Source: Pseudomonas sp. MYb185 (GTDB lineage: Bacteria; Pseudomonadota; Gammaproteobacteria; Pseudomonadales; Pseudomonadaceae). Taken from it: a stretch of DNA of 64,000 bases. The translations under genes were made by a program, and so were the position numbers. The notes below the pieces were generated by a model. That model saw only the letters and a list, made by a program, of their open reading frames with translations. It was not told where the DNA came from and ran no database searches. Where the stretch lies: NCBI RefSeq assembly GCF_002979975.1, contig NZ_PCQD01000013.1, positions 1 through 64,000 of the forward strand, written 5' to 3'. The first letter of the stretch is position 1, and each line of letters begins with the position of its first letter. Below, piece by piece: positions 17,568-27,458 of the stretch.

Positions 17568-18002
17568 TCATATCGGCAGCTCCAGCGCCGGCTTGGCCAG
17601 CACCAGCCAGAGAATCAGTAACAGCAGCGCACAGAGCACGACCACCGCGGCCATGCACCAGCCACGCAGGGGCTTCTCGGTGGCGCGCTCCAGCCGCAAT
17701 ACCAACAGACCGATCAACACGTGACAGAGCACCAGCGCCATCACCAGCGTGAGCTTGACGATCAGCCAGCCATCGACGGTGCGGTCGATCACGAATACCA
17801 GGGTGCCGGCAATGATCGCCAGCAGTGCCGCAGGCGTGGCGATCCGGGTAAAGACGAAACGCTCGATCGAATTGTGCGGATTGCTGCGCACGATCATGCT
17901 TGAGCCGCGGCCACTGTGGCTGGCAATCAACGCCGGCAGGTACAGCAGCGCAGCCACCCAGAACACCAGCGCCATGATGTGCAGCACCAGAAACCAGAGC
18001 AT
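17568..18002 (-). CDS. CopD/HemJ-like membrane protein
   Basis: A 144-residue integral membrane protein with four hydrophobic segments. It opens with MLWFLVLHIMALVFWVAAL, the pattern of the CopD/HemJ group, with a membrane His near the N-terminus. HemJ proteins are protoporphyrinogen oxidases and CopD proteins are tied to copper uptake; both fit beside a copper-haem oxidase cluster. The HemJ-type RLFVYH segment is only loosely matched (YLPALIASH), so the exact subfamily is open. Confidence 0.7.
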   Translation of the reverse strand: MLWFLVLHIMALVFWVAALLYLPALIASHSGRGSSMIVRSNPHNSIERFVFTRIATPAALLAIIAGTLVFVIDRTVDGWLIVKLTLVMALVLCHVLIGLLVLRLERATEKPLRGWCMAAVVVLCALLLLILWLVLAKPALELPI

Positions 18003-18126
18003 TCGGAGTCAACTCCTGTCATCTCACGAGGTGATCGCCCTGGCGACAGAGCGAAGCTAAACGTGGGACAACAGGAATCTGCGGTTTGCACAACCGATCT
18101 TGCAGGCAATGGCAGCCTCAGCAACG

Positions 18127-18162
18127 ACAACGGCGCCCGACCTGCTGGTGGGGCGCCGTTGT
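18127..18162 (-). terminator. Hairpin downstream of thrC
   Basis: A 12-bp stem ACAACGGCGCCC/GGGCGCCGTTGT with a 12-nt loop, starting 38 nt past the thrC stop. The U-tract on the minus strand is poor, so efficiency is uncertain. The rest of 18003-18199 shows no gene. Confidence 0.55.
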
Positions 18163-18199
18163 GCTGGCTCTGCGGTGGGGCCGGTGAGGCCCGGCAGGA

Positions 18200-19606
18200 T
18201 TACAGCGGCTTGCCGCGATTGCCGTGGGCAGCAACGAACTGCTGGATCTCGGTCAGGCTGTTTGGCAGTACCGTACAGCGCTCCTCGCGCTCGAACAGAT
18301 CGGTCAGGTGCGCCGGCAGTTGCGGCTCCTGCACCTGCGCCTTGCGCACCGCCTCGGGGAACTTGACCGGATGCGCGGTGCCCAGGGTGATCATCGGCGT
18401 GACCATGCTGCGACGGCACTCGCGGGCCGCATGCACGCCAATCGCAGTGTGCGGGTCGAGCAATTCGCCACACTCGCGATACACCTCGGCGATGGTGGCA
18501 CAGGTGGCTTCGTCATCCACCGCCAGGGAATCGAACAGGCGCCGGGCCTCGGTCCAGCGCTCCGGCTCCACCGACAGCTTGCCGCTCTGGCGGAAGTTGT
18601 CCATCAGCTCCTTGACCAGCGCGCCGTTGCGGCCATGTAGGTCGAACAGCAGACGCTCGAAGTTGGACGACACCATGATGTCCATCGACGGCGACAGCGA
18701 CGGGTGCAGGGTATCCTTGTCGTACTGGTTGCCGCTCATGAAGCGGTGCAGGATATCGTTGCGGTTGGTCGCTACCACCAGTTGGCTGATCGGCAGTCCC
18801 ATGTTGCGGGCCAGGTAGCCGGCGAAGATATCGCCGAAGTTGCCGGTCGGTACCGAGAACGCCATGGAGCGCTGCGGGCCGCCCAGCTGCAGGGCAGCAT
18901 GGAAGTAGTAGACGATCTGCGCCATGATCCGCGCCCAGTTGATCGAGTTGACCGCGACCAGCCGGTTGCCCTTGAGAAAGCCCTGGTCGGCGAAGCTGGC
19001 CTTGACCATCTCCTGGCAGTCGTCGAAGTTGCCTTCGATGGCGATGTTATGGATGTTGTCGCCAAGGATGGTGGTCATCTGCCGACGCTGCACTTCCGAT
19101 ACCCGGTTGTGCGGATGCAGGATGAAGATATCCACGCTCTCGCAGCGACGACAGCCCTCGATGGCCGCCGAGCCGGTATCACCGGAGGTAGCGCCGAGGA
19201 TCACCGCGCGCTCGCCGCGCTTGGTCAGGAAATGATCCAGCAGGCGACCCAGCAGTTGCAGGGCAAAATCCTTGAATGCCAGGGTCGGGCCGTGGAACAG
19301 TTCCATGACCCACTCATTGGCATTCAGCTGCCGCAGCGGCGCCACCGCATTGTGGGCGAAGACGCCGTAGGTGTCCTTGAGAATGGCCTTGAACTCGGCA
19401 TCGTCAATACTCTCGGTCACGAACGGGCGCATCACGTTGAAGGCCAGCTCGTGATACGGCAGGCCAGCCCAGGAAGCGATTTCCTCCTGGGTGAAGCGCG
19501 GCAGATTCTCCGGCACATACAGGCCGCCGTCGGACGCCAGGCCGGCGAGCAACACTTCTTCAAAGTTCAGGGCCGGCGCCTGGCCGCGCGTGCTTATATA
19601 GCGCAT
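18200..19606 (-). CDS. thrC: Threonine synthase
   Basis: PLP enzyme converting O-phosphohomoserine to threonine. The 468-residue protein has the family N-terminus MRYISTRG and DGGLYVPE, and the PLP lysine K112 in HGPTLAFKDF. Further hallmarks are the phosphate-binding stretch GATSGDTGSAA and PTGNFGDIFAGY. It lies 16 nt downstream of hom on the same strand, completing threonine synthesis from aspartate semialdehyde; the hom-thrC pair is typical of Pseudomonas. Confidence 0.97.
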   Translation of the reverse strand: MRYISTRGQAPALNFEEVLLAGLASDGGLYVPENLPRFTQEEIASWAGLPYHELAFNVMRPFVTESIDDAEFKAILKDTYGVFAHNAVAPLRQLNANEWVMELFHGPTLAFKDFALQLLGRLLDHFLTKRGERAVILGATSGDTGSAAIEGCRRCESVDIFILHPHNRVSEVQRRQMTTILGDNIHNIAIEGNFDDCQEMVKASFADQGFLKGNRLVAVNSINWARIMAQIVYYFHAALQLGGPQRSMAFSVPTGNFGDIFAGYLARNMGLPISQLVVATNRNDILHRFMSGNQYDKDTLHPSLSPSMDIMVSSNFERLLFDLHGRNGALVKELMDNFRQSGKLSVEPERWTEARRLFDSLAVDDEATCATIAEVYRECGELLDPHTAIGVHAARECRRSMVTPMITLGTAHPVKFPEAVRKAQVQEPQLPAHLTDLFEREERCTVLPNSLTEIQQFVAAHGNRGKPL

Positions 19607-19622
19607 GGTTACAAACCTTCGG

Positions 19623-20930
19623 TTAATTCAGCTGTTCAACCCGGATCCGCATCAGCGGCCCGGCGACTTCGTCCAGTGCTTCCATCGCGGCGATGGCATC
19701 ATCCATGCTCTGCTCGCGTACGCGGTGGGTCAGGATGATGATCGGCACCAGGCCATCCTGCTCCTCGACATCCTTCTGCATGATCGACTCGATATTGATG
19801 CCGCGCTCGGACAGGATGCTGGCCACGCGGGCCAGCACGCCGGGGCGATCCTGGGCATGCAGACGCAGGTAGTAGGCGGTTTCCACCTCACCCACCGGTA
19901 GGATCGACAGATCCGACAGCGCCTCGGCACGGAACGCCAGGTGCGGCACGCGGCTTTCCGGTGCACAGGCCACCGCCCGCGCCACGTCGATGATGTCGGC
20001 CACCACCGCCGATGCGGTCGGTTCAGCACCGGCACCAGCGCCGTAGTACAGCGTCGAGCCCACGGCGTCGCCATTGACCATGACCGCATTCATCACGCCG
20101 TGCACATTGGCCAGCAGCCGGTCCGCGGGAATCAGCGTCGGGTGCACCCGCAGCTCGACACCGCTCTCGGTGCGCCGGGCGATGCCCAGGTGCTTGATGC
20201 GGTAGCCGAAGGCTTCGGCGTAGTGCACATCCGCAGTGGTCAACTGGGTGATGCCTTCAGTGTAGGCCTTGTCGAACTGCAACGGGATGCCGAAGGCGAT
20301 GGAAGCGAGGATGGTCAGCTTGTGCGCCGCGTCGATACCTTCCACGTCGAAGGTCGGGTCGGCTTCGGCATAGCCCAGCGCCTGGGCCTCGGCCAGCACA
20401 TCGGCAAAGGGACGACCTTTGTCGCGCATCTCGGTGAGGATGAAGTTGCCGGTGCCGTTGATGATGCCCGCCACCCACTGGATGCGGTTGGCCGCCAGGC
20501 CTTCACGCAGCGCCTTGATGATCGGGATGCCACCGGCCACCGAGGCCTCGTAGGCAACCATGACACCCTTGTCACGGGCGGCCGCGAAGATCTCGTTACC
20601 ATGCACGGCGATCAGCGCCTTGTTGGCGGTGACCACATGCTTGCCGTTGGCAATCGCCTGCATGACGATTTCCAGAGCCAGGCCGTAACCGCCGATCAGT
20701 TCGACGATGATATCGATATCGGGATTGTTGACCAGCGCCAGGGCGTCGTCGGATACCTGAACGTTGTCACCGAGGTGGCAGGATGGGTTCGGGTGCCGGG
20801 TGGCAATATGGGTCACCTCGATCGCCCGGCCTGCCCTACGGGCAATCTCCTCGGCGTTGCGTTGCAGAACATTGAAGGTGCCACCGCCAACGGTGCCCAA
20901 ACCACATATACCCACTTTGACCGGTTTCAA
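19623..20930 (-). CDS. hom: Homoserine dehydrogenase
   Basis: Reduces aspartate semialdehyde to homoserine. The 435-residue product has an N-terminal Rossmann motif (GICGLGTVGGGT), the catalytic domain with NGTGNFILTEM and EADPTFDVEG, and a C-terminal ACT domain (about residues 350-430, RPGVLARVASILSERGINI) expected to bind threonine for feedback inhibition. It follows dsbC by 72 nt and precedes thrC. Confidence 0.97.
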   Translation of the reverse strand: MKPVKVGICGLGTVGGGTFNVLQRNAEEIARRAGRAIEVTHIATRHPNPSCHLGDNVQVSDDALALVNNPDIDIIVELIGGYGLALEIVMQAIANGKHVVTANKALIAVHGNEIFAAARDKGVMVAYEASVAGGIPIIKALREGLAANRIQWVAGIINGTGNFILTEMRDKGRPFADVLAEAQALGYAEADPTFDVEGIDAAHKLTILASIAFGIPLQFDKAYTEGITQLTTADVHYAEAFGYRIKHLGIARRTESGVELRVHPTLIPADRLLANVHGVMNAVMVNGDAVGSTLYYGAGAGAEPTASAVVADIIDVARAVACAPESRVPHLAFRAEALSDLSILPVGEVETAYYLRLHAQDRPGVLARVASILSERGINIESIMQKDVEEQDGLVPIIILTHRVREQSMDDAIAAMEALDEVAGPLMRIRVEQLN

Positions 20931-21002
20931 ACTAAGGTCCCCACATATTCTCGGTGTTGTATGAAATGCTTTGCTGCAGTCCCTCGGCTGAGAGATTGCG
21001 AT

Positions 21003-21722
21003 TTATTTATTGGCCATGGCCTCTTCGGCCAGAGCCTGTGCCGGCTTGTAGCCGGGCACCAGGGTGCCGTTGGCGAGGAAGATCGCCGGCGTGCCCTGCA
21101 CCCCCACCTGGCCGCCCAACTGATACTGCTTGGCTACCGGGTTATCGCAGCTTGCCGACGCCACCGACTTGCCCTGCTTGGCGCGGGTCATGGCGGTCTG
21201 GCGATCATCGGCACACCAGATCGAACGCATTACATCGGCGGTGGGACTCTCGACGCCGGCCCGCGGGAATGCCGCGTAACGGACCTCGATACCCAACTCG
21301 TTCAACTGCCCGATCTCCTCATGCAGCTTGCGACAGTAGCCACAATCCACATCGGTGAACACCGTGACATGGGTCTTGGGCTGTGCCGGAGCGAATACGA
21401 CCAGTTCCTCGGTGGGGATGCTGTTGATCACCTCACCGATGGCCTTGGCCTCGACTTCGGCGGTCAGGTTGCGCGGCTGGCCGCCATTGACCGCGATCAT
21501 CGCGCCCTGAAACAGATAGCTGCCGTCGGCGCTACCGTACAGCACCCGTCCATTATCCAGCTGGATCTGATACAAGCCGCTGACCGGCGTCTCGGAAATG
21601 GTCGAGACCGACATTGGAAAGTTCAGACTGTCCAGACTCTGGCGGATGTTCTGTTGTGCATCCGCCCAGGATTGGGCCGCCCACAGGGCAAGCAGGCCGG
21701 TTGCCAGGTGTTTCAGTCGCAT
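21003..21722 (-). CDS. dsbC: Thiol:disulfide interchange protein DsbC
   Basis: Periplasmic disulfide isomerase. The 239-residue protein has a Sec signal peptide (cleavage after QSWA), an N-terminal dimerisation domain and a thioredoxin domain with the active site CGYC (C127-C130). The family cis-proline segment is GTPAIFLANG. It lies between xerD and hom, the conserved Pseudomonas order. Confidence 0.95.
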   Translation of the reverse strand: MRLKHLATGLLALWAAQSWADAQQNIRQSLDSLNFPMSVSTISETPVSGLYQIQLDNGRVLYGSADGSYLFQGAMIAVNGGQPRNLTAEVEAKAIGEVINSIPTEELVVFAPAQPKTHVTVFTDVDCGYCRKLHEEIGQLNELGIEVRYAAFPRAGVESPTADVMRSIWCADDRQTAMTRAKQGKSVASASCDNPVAKQYQLGGQVGVQGTPAIFLANGTLVPGYKPAQALAEEAMANK

Positions 21723-21777
21723 AATCGGTCCCTAACAGATCCCAAAAGACTGGCAAGCTTACCATGAAACCCGCTTC

Positions 21778-22695
21778 TCACCCACGGGGATGATGACTGG
21801 CATGCAGCTCGCGCAAGCGGTGTCGGGCGACATGGGTATAGATCTGCGTGGTAGACAGATCGCTGTGACCAAGCAGCAGTTGCACCACGCGCAGATCGGC
21901 ACCGTGGTTGAGCAGATGCGTGGCAAAGGCATGCCGCAACGTATGTGGTGACAGGGGCCGGCGGATGCCGGCCTGCGCCGCGTGCAGCTTGATCCTGTGC
22001 CAGAAGGTCTGCCGGGTCATCTCCCGCGCCTGCTGACTGGGAAACAGCACATCACTGGGCTTGCCCTTCAACAGCACCGGCCGCGCCTCGGCGCAGTAGC
22101 GCACGATCCAGGCCAACGCCTCTTCGCCCAGGGGCACCAGTCGCTCCTTGCTACCCTTGCCGGTGATGCGCAGCACGCCCTGGCGTGGATTCAACTGGTC
22201 CAGGCGCAGCCCCACCAGCTCGCTGACCCGCAGACCACAGGCATACAGCACCTCGAGCATGCAACGATCCCGCAGGCCAAGACTGTCATCGACCTCCGGT
22301 GCCGCCAACAGCGCTTCCACATCCGCTTCGCTGAGCGTCTCGGGCAATGGCCGACCGAGCCTGGGCATGGCGATATCCAGCGTTGGATCTTCACCGATCA
22401 GGCCTTCGCGCAGGGCATGCCGATAGAAACCGCGCAGGCAGGACAGCAGGCGTGCCGTGGAACGCGCCTGGTAGCCGACACTGATGCGCCAGGCCAGATG
22501 CTCCATCAACAGCGGCCGCGAGGCGGCGTACAACCCACCGCGGCCACTCAACCAGCCAGCCAGCAGGCTCAGGTCGGTACGGTAGGCCTCCAGGGTCTTG
22601 GCGGCCAGCCCACGCTCCAACCACAGGGCATCGACAAAACGGCCGATGGCCTGCTGATCGGCATCGCTGGGCGGGGGAAGTTCAGGCGCGTTCAT
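21778..22695 (-). CDS. xerD: Site-specific tyrosine recombinase XerD
   Basis: Works with XerC at dif to resolve chromosome dimers. The 305-residue protein has the SAM-like N-terminal DNA-binding domain and the catalytic domain. Catalytic residues are visible: Arg in CGLRVSELVGL, the HxxR box in SPHTLRHAFATH, His in LLGHSDLSTTQIYTH, and nucleophile Tyr286. The start MNAPELPPP has GAGGTGG upstream; an in-frame extension to 22740 is not supported. First gene of xerD-dsbC-hom-thrC. Confidence 0.95.
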   Translation of the reverse strand: MNAPELPPPSDADQQAIGRFVDALWLERGLAAKTLEAYRTDLSLLAGWLSGRGGLYAASRPLLMEHLAWRISVGYQARSTARLLSCLRGFYRHALREGLIGEDPTLDIAMPRLGRPLPETLSEADVEALLAAPEVDDSLGLRDRCMLEVLYACGLRVSELVGLRLDQLNPRQGVLRITGKGSKERLVPLGEEALAWIVRYCAEARPVLLKGKPSDVLFPSQQAREMTRQTFWHRIKLHAAQAGIRRPLSPHTLRHAFATHLLNHGADLRVVQLLLGHSDLSTTQIYTHVARHRLRELHASHHPRG

Positions 22696-22825
22696 GACCA
22701 CCTCGGATAAACATGCCGGGATCATAAAGGCTTTGGCCAATAGGTTCGAGTCCAGGGAAGAACATCCCTCAGTAACCTGAGAGGGCTACAGCCCGCCTGC
22801 AGCCCGGCAGTTGCCGAGAGCTGTC

Positions 22826-22843
22826 GTCGAGCAGGCGCTCGAC
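22826..22843. other. Small palindrome in the xerD-rplS gap
   Basis: A 7-bp stem GTCGAGC/GCTCGAC with an AGGC loop. The xerD-rplS gap (22696-22966) otherwise shows only the rplS terminator and a probable xerD promoter; no gene seen. Confidence 0.3.
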
Positions 22844-22917
22844 AACCCCAGGGAAGGGGCAATGCTGCTCACTTGACACCGTCATCCTTCGCGAACGACT
22901 GCATGGATGGAAGGCCA

Positions 22918-22941
22918 CAAAAAACCGCCCGAAGGCGGTTT
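22918..22941 (-). terminator. Intrinsic terminator after rplS
   Basis: On the minus strand: stem AACCGCC, loop TTCG, GGCGGTT, followed by a T6 run. It lies about 25 nt past the rplS stop and ends the rpsP-rimM-trmD-rplS operon. Confidence 0.92.
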
Positions 22942-22966
22942 CTTGAGTACCAGGTAAAACGCTCGA

Positions 22967-23314
22967 TCAGCCGAGCTTTTCCTTGATACGTGCGGCCTTG
23001 CCGGACAGGGCGCGCAGGTAGTACAGCTTGGCCTTGCGCACGTCGCCGCGACGCTTGACGGTAATGGTTTCCACCATCGGCGAATAGGTCTGGAAGGTAC
23101 GCTCGACGCCGACACCGCTGGAGATCTTGCGGACGGTGAACGCGGAGTTCAGACCACGGTTACGCTTACCGATAACCACGCCTTCGAAGGCCTGCAGACG
23201 CTGACGATCGCCTTCCTTCACTTTAACCTGGACGATGACAGTGTCACCCGGCGCGAACGCAGGGATTTCACGGGTCATTTGCTCTGCTTCGAGCTGGGCA
23301 ATGATGTTGGACAT
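22967..23314 (-). CDS. rplS: 50S ribosomal protein L19
   Basis: A 115-residue L19 with the characteristic opening [20 protein letters not shown], the [14 protein letters not shown] segment and a basic C-terminus ([22 protein letters not shown] region). It sits at the 30S-50S interface. Last gene of the rpsP operon, 32 nt after trmD, with a strong terminator downstream. Confidence 0.98.
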   Translation of the reverse strand: MSNIIAQLEAEQMTREIPAFAPGDTVIVQVKVKEGDRQRLQAFEGVVIGKRNRGLNSAFTVRKISSGVGVERTFQTYSPMVETITVKRRGDVRKAKLYYLRALSGKAARIKEKLG

Positions 23315-23346
23315 TTCTAAAACTCCTACAAGCCGCCGGACTTGCT

Positions 23347-24096
23347 TCAATGGTTATCGGTTTCCTGCTCGCGGATGTATTCCGCCAGCAGTTGCTGCTG
23401 TTCTTTGCTCAACGTCAGTTCCGCAAGCAGTTCCGGGCGTCGTTGCCAGGTTCTGCCCAAGGACTGCTTGAGACGCCAGCGCCGGATCAGTGCATGATTA
23501 CCACTGAGCAGCACCTCCGGTACGCGCTGCCCCGCAAACTCTTCCGGCCGGGTGTAGTGTGGACAATCCAGCCACCCTTCCGAAAACGAATCCTCTACCG
23601 CCGAGTCCGCATGCCCAAGCACGCCGGGGATCAGACGGGTTACCGCATCCAGGAGCACCATGGCTCCCAGCTCACCACCGGACAACACATAGTCGCCAAT
23701 GGAAATTTCCTCATCGACGCACATCTCGATGATGCGTTCGTCGATTCCCTCGTAGCGTCCGCACAGCAGTACCACACTGTCCAGCTCCGCCAACTCCACT
23801 GCCCGTTGCTGGGTCAGCGGTTGCCCCTGGGGAGACAGATAGATCACCCGTGGGGTGGAGGGGGCCTTCTCGCGGATGGCTTCAATCGCCTCCAGCAAGG
23901 GCTCGACCTTCATCAACATGCCTGGTCCGCCCCCGAAGGGCCGGTCATCGACCGTACGGTGCCGATCGTGGGCATGGTCACGGGGATTGCTGAACTCGAC
24001 CGCCAGCTGGCCCCGCTTGACGGCGCGCCCGGTCACACCGTGCTCGGTCAACGCCGTAAACATCTCGGGAAACAGGGTCACCACACCGGCCCACAC
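23347..24096 (-). CDS. trmD: tRNA (guanine-N1)-methyltransferase
   Basis: SAM-dependent methylation of G37 in tRNA, with a SPOUT knotted fold. The 249-residue protein shows the TrmD motifs: VVTLFPEMF at the start, [22 protein letters not shown] and the knot segment [14 protein letters not shown]. It follows rimM with a 3-nt gap. Confidence 0.98.
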   Translation of the reverse strand: MWAGVVTLFPEMFTALTEHGVTGRAVKRGQLAVEFSNPRDHAHDRHRTVDDRPFGGGPGMLMKVEPLLEAIEAIREKAPSTPRVIYLSPQGQPLTQQRAVELAELDSVVLLCGRYEGIDERIIEMCVDEEISIGDYVLSGGELGAMVLLDAVTRLIPGVLGHADSAVEDSFSEGWLDCPHYTRPEEFAGQRVPEVLLSGNHALIRRWRLKQSLGRTWQRRPELLAELTLSKEQQQLLAEYIREQETDNH

Positions 24097-24099
24097 CGG

Positions 24100-24642
24100 T
24101 CAGAACTCCGGATCCCAGTCGACCTGCATGATTCCCGCCGCAAGGTCGATGTGCTTTACGTACAGATCCGGCAGGTACGGCAGCAGCCGTTCACGCTGAT
24201 CGATACTGCCCGCACAGGGCTTTACCACCATGACATCATTGGAGCCGGTTTCCAGCAGGTGGTCGATACGACCGAACAGCTTCCCGTCAAGGGTCACTAC
24301 CTGCAGACCTTCCAGCTGATACCAGTAGAATTCACCGTCTTCCAGTTCCGGCAATTCGGATCGCGGCACGCAGATTTCCCAATCCACCAGTTCCAGCGCC
24401 TGGTCCCGGTCGGCCAGCCCCTTGAGCTGCACCACCAGGATGCGTCCCTGAACGCGCCCCGCAACAACGGACACCTGACGCTGTTCATCGCCCCGGCGAA
24501 TGGTCCACTCGGGGTAGTCCAGCACATTGTCCAGCGGATCGGTGTGCGAATACACCTTCACCGCCCCGCGTATGCCATGAACCGATACGATCTTGCCGAG
24601 GACCACCAGAGGTGATCCAGCCGACTCAGGCTGGCGGATCAT
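24100..24642 (-). CDS. rimM: Ribosome maturation factor RimM
   Basis: Assists 16S 3'-domain and S19 assembly. The 180-residue protein has the RimM N-terminal barrel (LGKIVSVHGIRGAVKVYSHT) and the C-terminal PRC-barrel (EFYWYQLEGLQV; LPYLPDLYVKHIDL). It starts just after rpsP (1-nt gap). Confidence 0.97.
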   Translation of the reverse strand: MIRQPESAGSPLVVLGKIVSVHGIRGAVKVYSHTDPLDNVLDYPEWTIRRGDEQRQVSVVAGRVQGRILVVQLKGLADRDQALELVDWEICVPRSELPELEDGEFYWYQLEGLQVVTLDGKLFGRIDHLLETGSNDVMVVKPCAGSIDQRERLLPYLPDLYVKHIDLAAGIMQVDWDPEF

Positions 24643-24643
24643 A

Positions 24644-24892
24644 TCAGGCGGAGGCCTGAGCTTCCTTCAGCAGAGAAGCAACACGCTCGGACGGCTGTGC
24701 GCCCTGACCCAGCCAGTAGCTTACGCGCTCCTGGTTGACGGACAGGCGGGTTTCGCCACCGGCGGCAACCGGGTTGAAGAAACCGACGCGCTCAACGAAA
24801 CGGCCATCGCGGGAATTGCGGCTGTTGGCAACAGTCAGATGATAGAAGGGGCGCTTCTTGGAACCGCCACGAGCAAGACGAATAGTTACCAT
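24644..24892 (-). CDS. rpsP: 30S ribosomal protein S16
   Basis: An 82-residue S16 with the standard start [19 protein letters not shown] and [19 protein letters not shown]. First gene of the rpsP-rimM-trmD-rplS operon. The 24893-25066 gap upstream holds the probable promoter and the region after the ffh stop; a 5-bp CGGGC/GCCCG hairpin lies at 24938-24952. Confidence 0.98.
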   Translation of the reverse strand: MVTIRLARGGSKKRPFYHLTVANSRNSRDGRFVERVGFFNPVAAGGETRLSVNQERVSYWLGQGAQPSERVASLLKEAQASA

Positions 24893-25066
24893 GTGAACAT
24901 CGTTTCCTGTATTTGAGTAGCACTCATGGATTCATTACGGGCATGTAGCCCGAAAGGTCGCGTATTCTACGGAATATCGCGGACAAATGAAACTCCTTTG
25001 TGAAGCACTCCAGCAACCGGCCGGCGGCGCTTCGTCATCCAGCCCTGCCGACACCGCCGGCAGGCC

Positions 25067-26473
25067 TCAGAACCGGGGCATACCACCGCCCGGCGGCGGC
25101 ATCATACCACCACCGCCACCCATGCCTCCCATACCGCCCATGCCCCGCATGAGCTTGGCCATGCCGCCCTTGCCGCTGACCTTCTTCATCATCTTCTGCA
25201 TCTGCTTGTGCTGCTTGATCACCCGACCGATATCCTGGATCTGGGTGCCCGAGCCGGCAGCGATGCGGCGCTTGCGCGAGCCGCTGATGATGTCCGGATT
25301 GCGCCGTTCGGCGGGAGTCATCGAGTTGATGATGGCTTCCATCTGCTTGAACTGCTTTTCCGCCTGGGTCTGGGCGGTTTCCATCTGTGCCGGATTGATC
25401 TTGCCCATCATCGGCAGCTTGTCCATCAGCGAACCCAGCCCGCCCATGCCGCGCATCTGCTGCAACTGGTCGCGGAAGTCTTCCAGGTCGAAGCCCTTGC
25501 CCTTCTTGAGCTTCTTGGCGAGCTTCTCGGCCTTGTCCTTGTCCAGCTTCTGCTCGGCCTGTTCGATCAGGCTGAGCACGTCCCCCATGCCGAGGATGCG
25601 CGAGGCAACCCGGTCGGGGTGGAAAGGCTCGAGGGCATCGGTCTTCTCGCCCACACCGAGAAACTTGATCGGCTTGCCGGTGATATGCCGCACCGACAGC
25701 GCGGCACCACCACGGGCATCACCATCGACCTTGGTCAGGATCACCCCGGTCAGCGGCAGCGCCTCGTTGAACGCCTGCGCGGTATTGGCGGCGTCCTGAC
25801 CCGTCATGGCATCGACCACGAACAGCGTCTCGGCGGGGTTGGCCGCCGCATGCACCGCCTTGATCTCGTCCATCATGTCGGCGTCGACATGCAGGCGACC
25901 GGCGGTATCGACGATCAGCACATCCATGAAGCGGTTCTTCGCCTCACGGATCGCCGCCTCGACAATGGCAACCGGCTTTTGGGTCAGATCCGAGGGGAAG
26001 AAGGTGACATCCACTTCCGCCGCCAGGGTTTCCAGCTGCTTGATCGCCGCCGGACGGTAAACGTCGGCGCTGACCACCATGACCTTTTTCTTCTGCCGCT
26101 CGCGCAGGGTCTTGGCCAGCTTGGCGACACTGGTGGTCTTACCGGCGCCCTGCAGACCCGCCATCAGGATCACGGCCGGCGGTGCCACCGCCAGGTTCAG
26201 GCCCTCGGCCTGGCCCATGACCGCTTCCAGCTCGGCCTTGATGATCTTGACGAATACCTGCCCCGGCGACAGGCTACGGGATACTTCCTGGCCTACCGCG
26301 CGATCGCGCACCTGGTCAACGAAGGTCTTGACCACCGGCAGGGCGACGTCCGCCTCGAGTAGCGCCATGCGCACTTCGCGCAGCGTATCCTTGATATTCT
26401 CTTCGGTCAGCTTGGCACGACCGGTGACCCCAGCGAGGGTGCCGGACAGGCGTTCGGTAAGATTTTCAAACAT
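25067..26473 (-). CDS. ffh: Signal recognition particle protein Ffh (SRP54)
   Basis: SRP GTPase that binds 4.5S RNA and signal sequences of nascent inner-membrane proteins. The 468-residue protein has an N domain, a G domain with GLQGAGKTT (G1), DTAGR and TKVDG, and a Met-rich M domain ending in a Met/Gly/Pro-rich tail. Start at MFENLTERLSG, the conserved N-terminus; the in-frame extension upstream is not supported. Divergent from the ypjD-like gene. Confidence 0.97.
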   Translation of the reverse strand: MFENLTERLSGTLAGVTGRAKLTEENIKDTLREVRMALLEADVALPVVKTFVDQVRDRAVGQEVSRSLSPGQVFVKIIKAELEAVMGQAEGLNLAVAPPAVILMAGLQGAGKTTSVAKLAKTLRERQKKKVMVVSADVYRPAAIKQLETLAAEVDVTFFPSDLTQKPVAIVEAAIREAKNRFMDVLIVDTAGRLHVDADMMDEIKAVHAAANPAETLFVVDAMTGQDAANTAQAFNEALPLTGVILTKVDGDARGGAALSVRHITGKPIKFLGVGEKTDALEPFHPDRVASRILGMGDVLSLIEQAEQKLDKDKAEKLAKKLKKGKGFDLEDFRDQLQQMRGMGGLGSLMDKLPMMGKINPAQMETAQTQAEKQFKQMEAIINSMTPAERRNPDIISGSRKRRIAAGSGTQIQDIGRVIKQHKQMQKMMKKVSGKGGMAKLMRGMGGMGGMGGGGGMMPPPGGGMPRF

Positions 26474-26628
26474 CGACGAATTCTCCTTTGCCCCGCGTAC
26501 CCCGCTACGGGTTGAGGCGTTCTGGCCGGCAAGTATACATTGGGGTTTGTGTGGATGCAGCAAGCGCTTTATCCTCAGCACAGCTTGTGCGACACTCCCA
26601 ACTAATTGATAAGCATTTGCAAGGACGT

Positions 26629-27429
26629 ATGACAGCTCTGATATCCAGTCTGCTTGCCGCTGTGCTCTATCTCGGCGGCACGCTCTACCATGTACGCTGC
26701 CTGCAGCAGCGGCAGATCGCCCGCCCCGGGTTGCTACGCACCATCGGGGCAGCGGCGCTGGCCGCCCACGCGGTCAGCCTCTATGTGCAGCTGTTCACCG
26801 GCCACGGATTGTCGTTCGGTTTTTTCCATGTTTCCTCGCTGATCGCCTGGCTGGTCATCGCCGTGACCCTGGTGTTCAGCCTGCGCGCGCCGGTCACCAG
26901 CCTGCTGCTGGTGCTGTTCCCACTGGCACTGATCACCGAGCTGCTGGCCTGGCTGTTCCCCGGCCACGGGGCAGCGACCATTCCCGGCAAGTCGACCCTG
27001 CTGATTCATGTGCTGCTGTCGATCCTGGCCTACGGCATCCTTACCATTGCGGCTTTCCAGGCGACCCTGCTGGCATTCCAGGATCATCAGCTCAAGCACC
27101 GCAACCCGGTGCGCTTCAATCGTACCTTTCCGCCGCTGCAGACCATGGAGGAGCTGCTGTTCCAGTTCCTGCTGTGCGGCGAAGTACTGCTGACCCTGTC
27201 GCTGATTTCCGGCTTCGTCTTCCTCGACAACATGTTCGATCAGAGTGTTGCGCACAAGACACTGCTGTCCTGCCTGGCCTGGGTGGTGTTCGGCATTCTG
27301 CTGTGGGGCCGGCATTTCCGCGGCTGGCGCGGCAGCAATGCCATCCGCTGGACGCTGGGCGGCTTCCTCCTGTTGATGCTGGCGTTCTTCGGCAGCAAAC
27401 TGGTCAGCGAATTCATTCTGCCGATGTGA
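26629..27429 (+). CDS. YpjD/CcsA-like cytochrome c assembly family membrane protein
   Basis: A 266-residue protein with about eight membrane segments and a CcsA/CcmC-type core. Histidines lie in HVSSLIAWL and HVLLSILAYG (haem-handling family). AAGGA precedes the ATG at 26629. This YpjD-type gene is usually found between ffh and a corC-like gene in Pseudomonas, exactly as here. The real function of YpjD is not known; a direct role in cytochrome c maturation is doubtful. Confidence 0.85.
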   Translation: MTALISSLLAAVLYLGGTLYHVRCLQQRQIARPGLLRTIGAAALAAHAVSLYVQLFTGHGLSFGFFHVSSLIAWLVIAVTLVFSLRAPVTSLLLVLFPLALITELLAWLFPGHGAATIPGKSTLLIHVLLSILAYGILTIAAFQATLLAFQDHQLKHRNPVRFNRTFPPLQTMEELLFQFLLCGEVLLTLSLISGFVFLDNMFDQSVAHKTLLSCLAWVVFGILLWGRHFRGWRGSNAIRWTLGGFLLLMLAFFGSKLVSEFILPM

Positions 27430-27458
27430 TGGCTCACCAACCCGTGCCGAGGTAACTC

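Noticed and set aside
17107-18012. A long in-frame extension of coxB upstream of 17106
   Set aside because: It runs antisense through two real genes and encodes low-complexity sequence; no family similarity.
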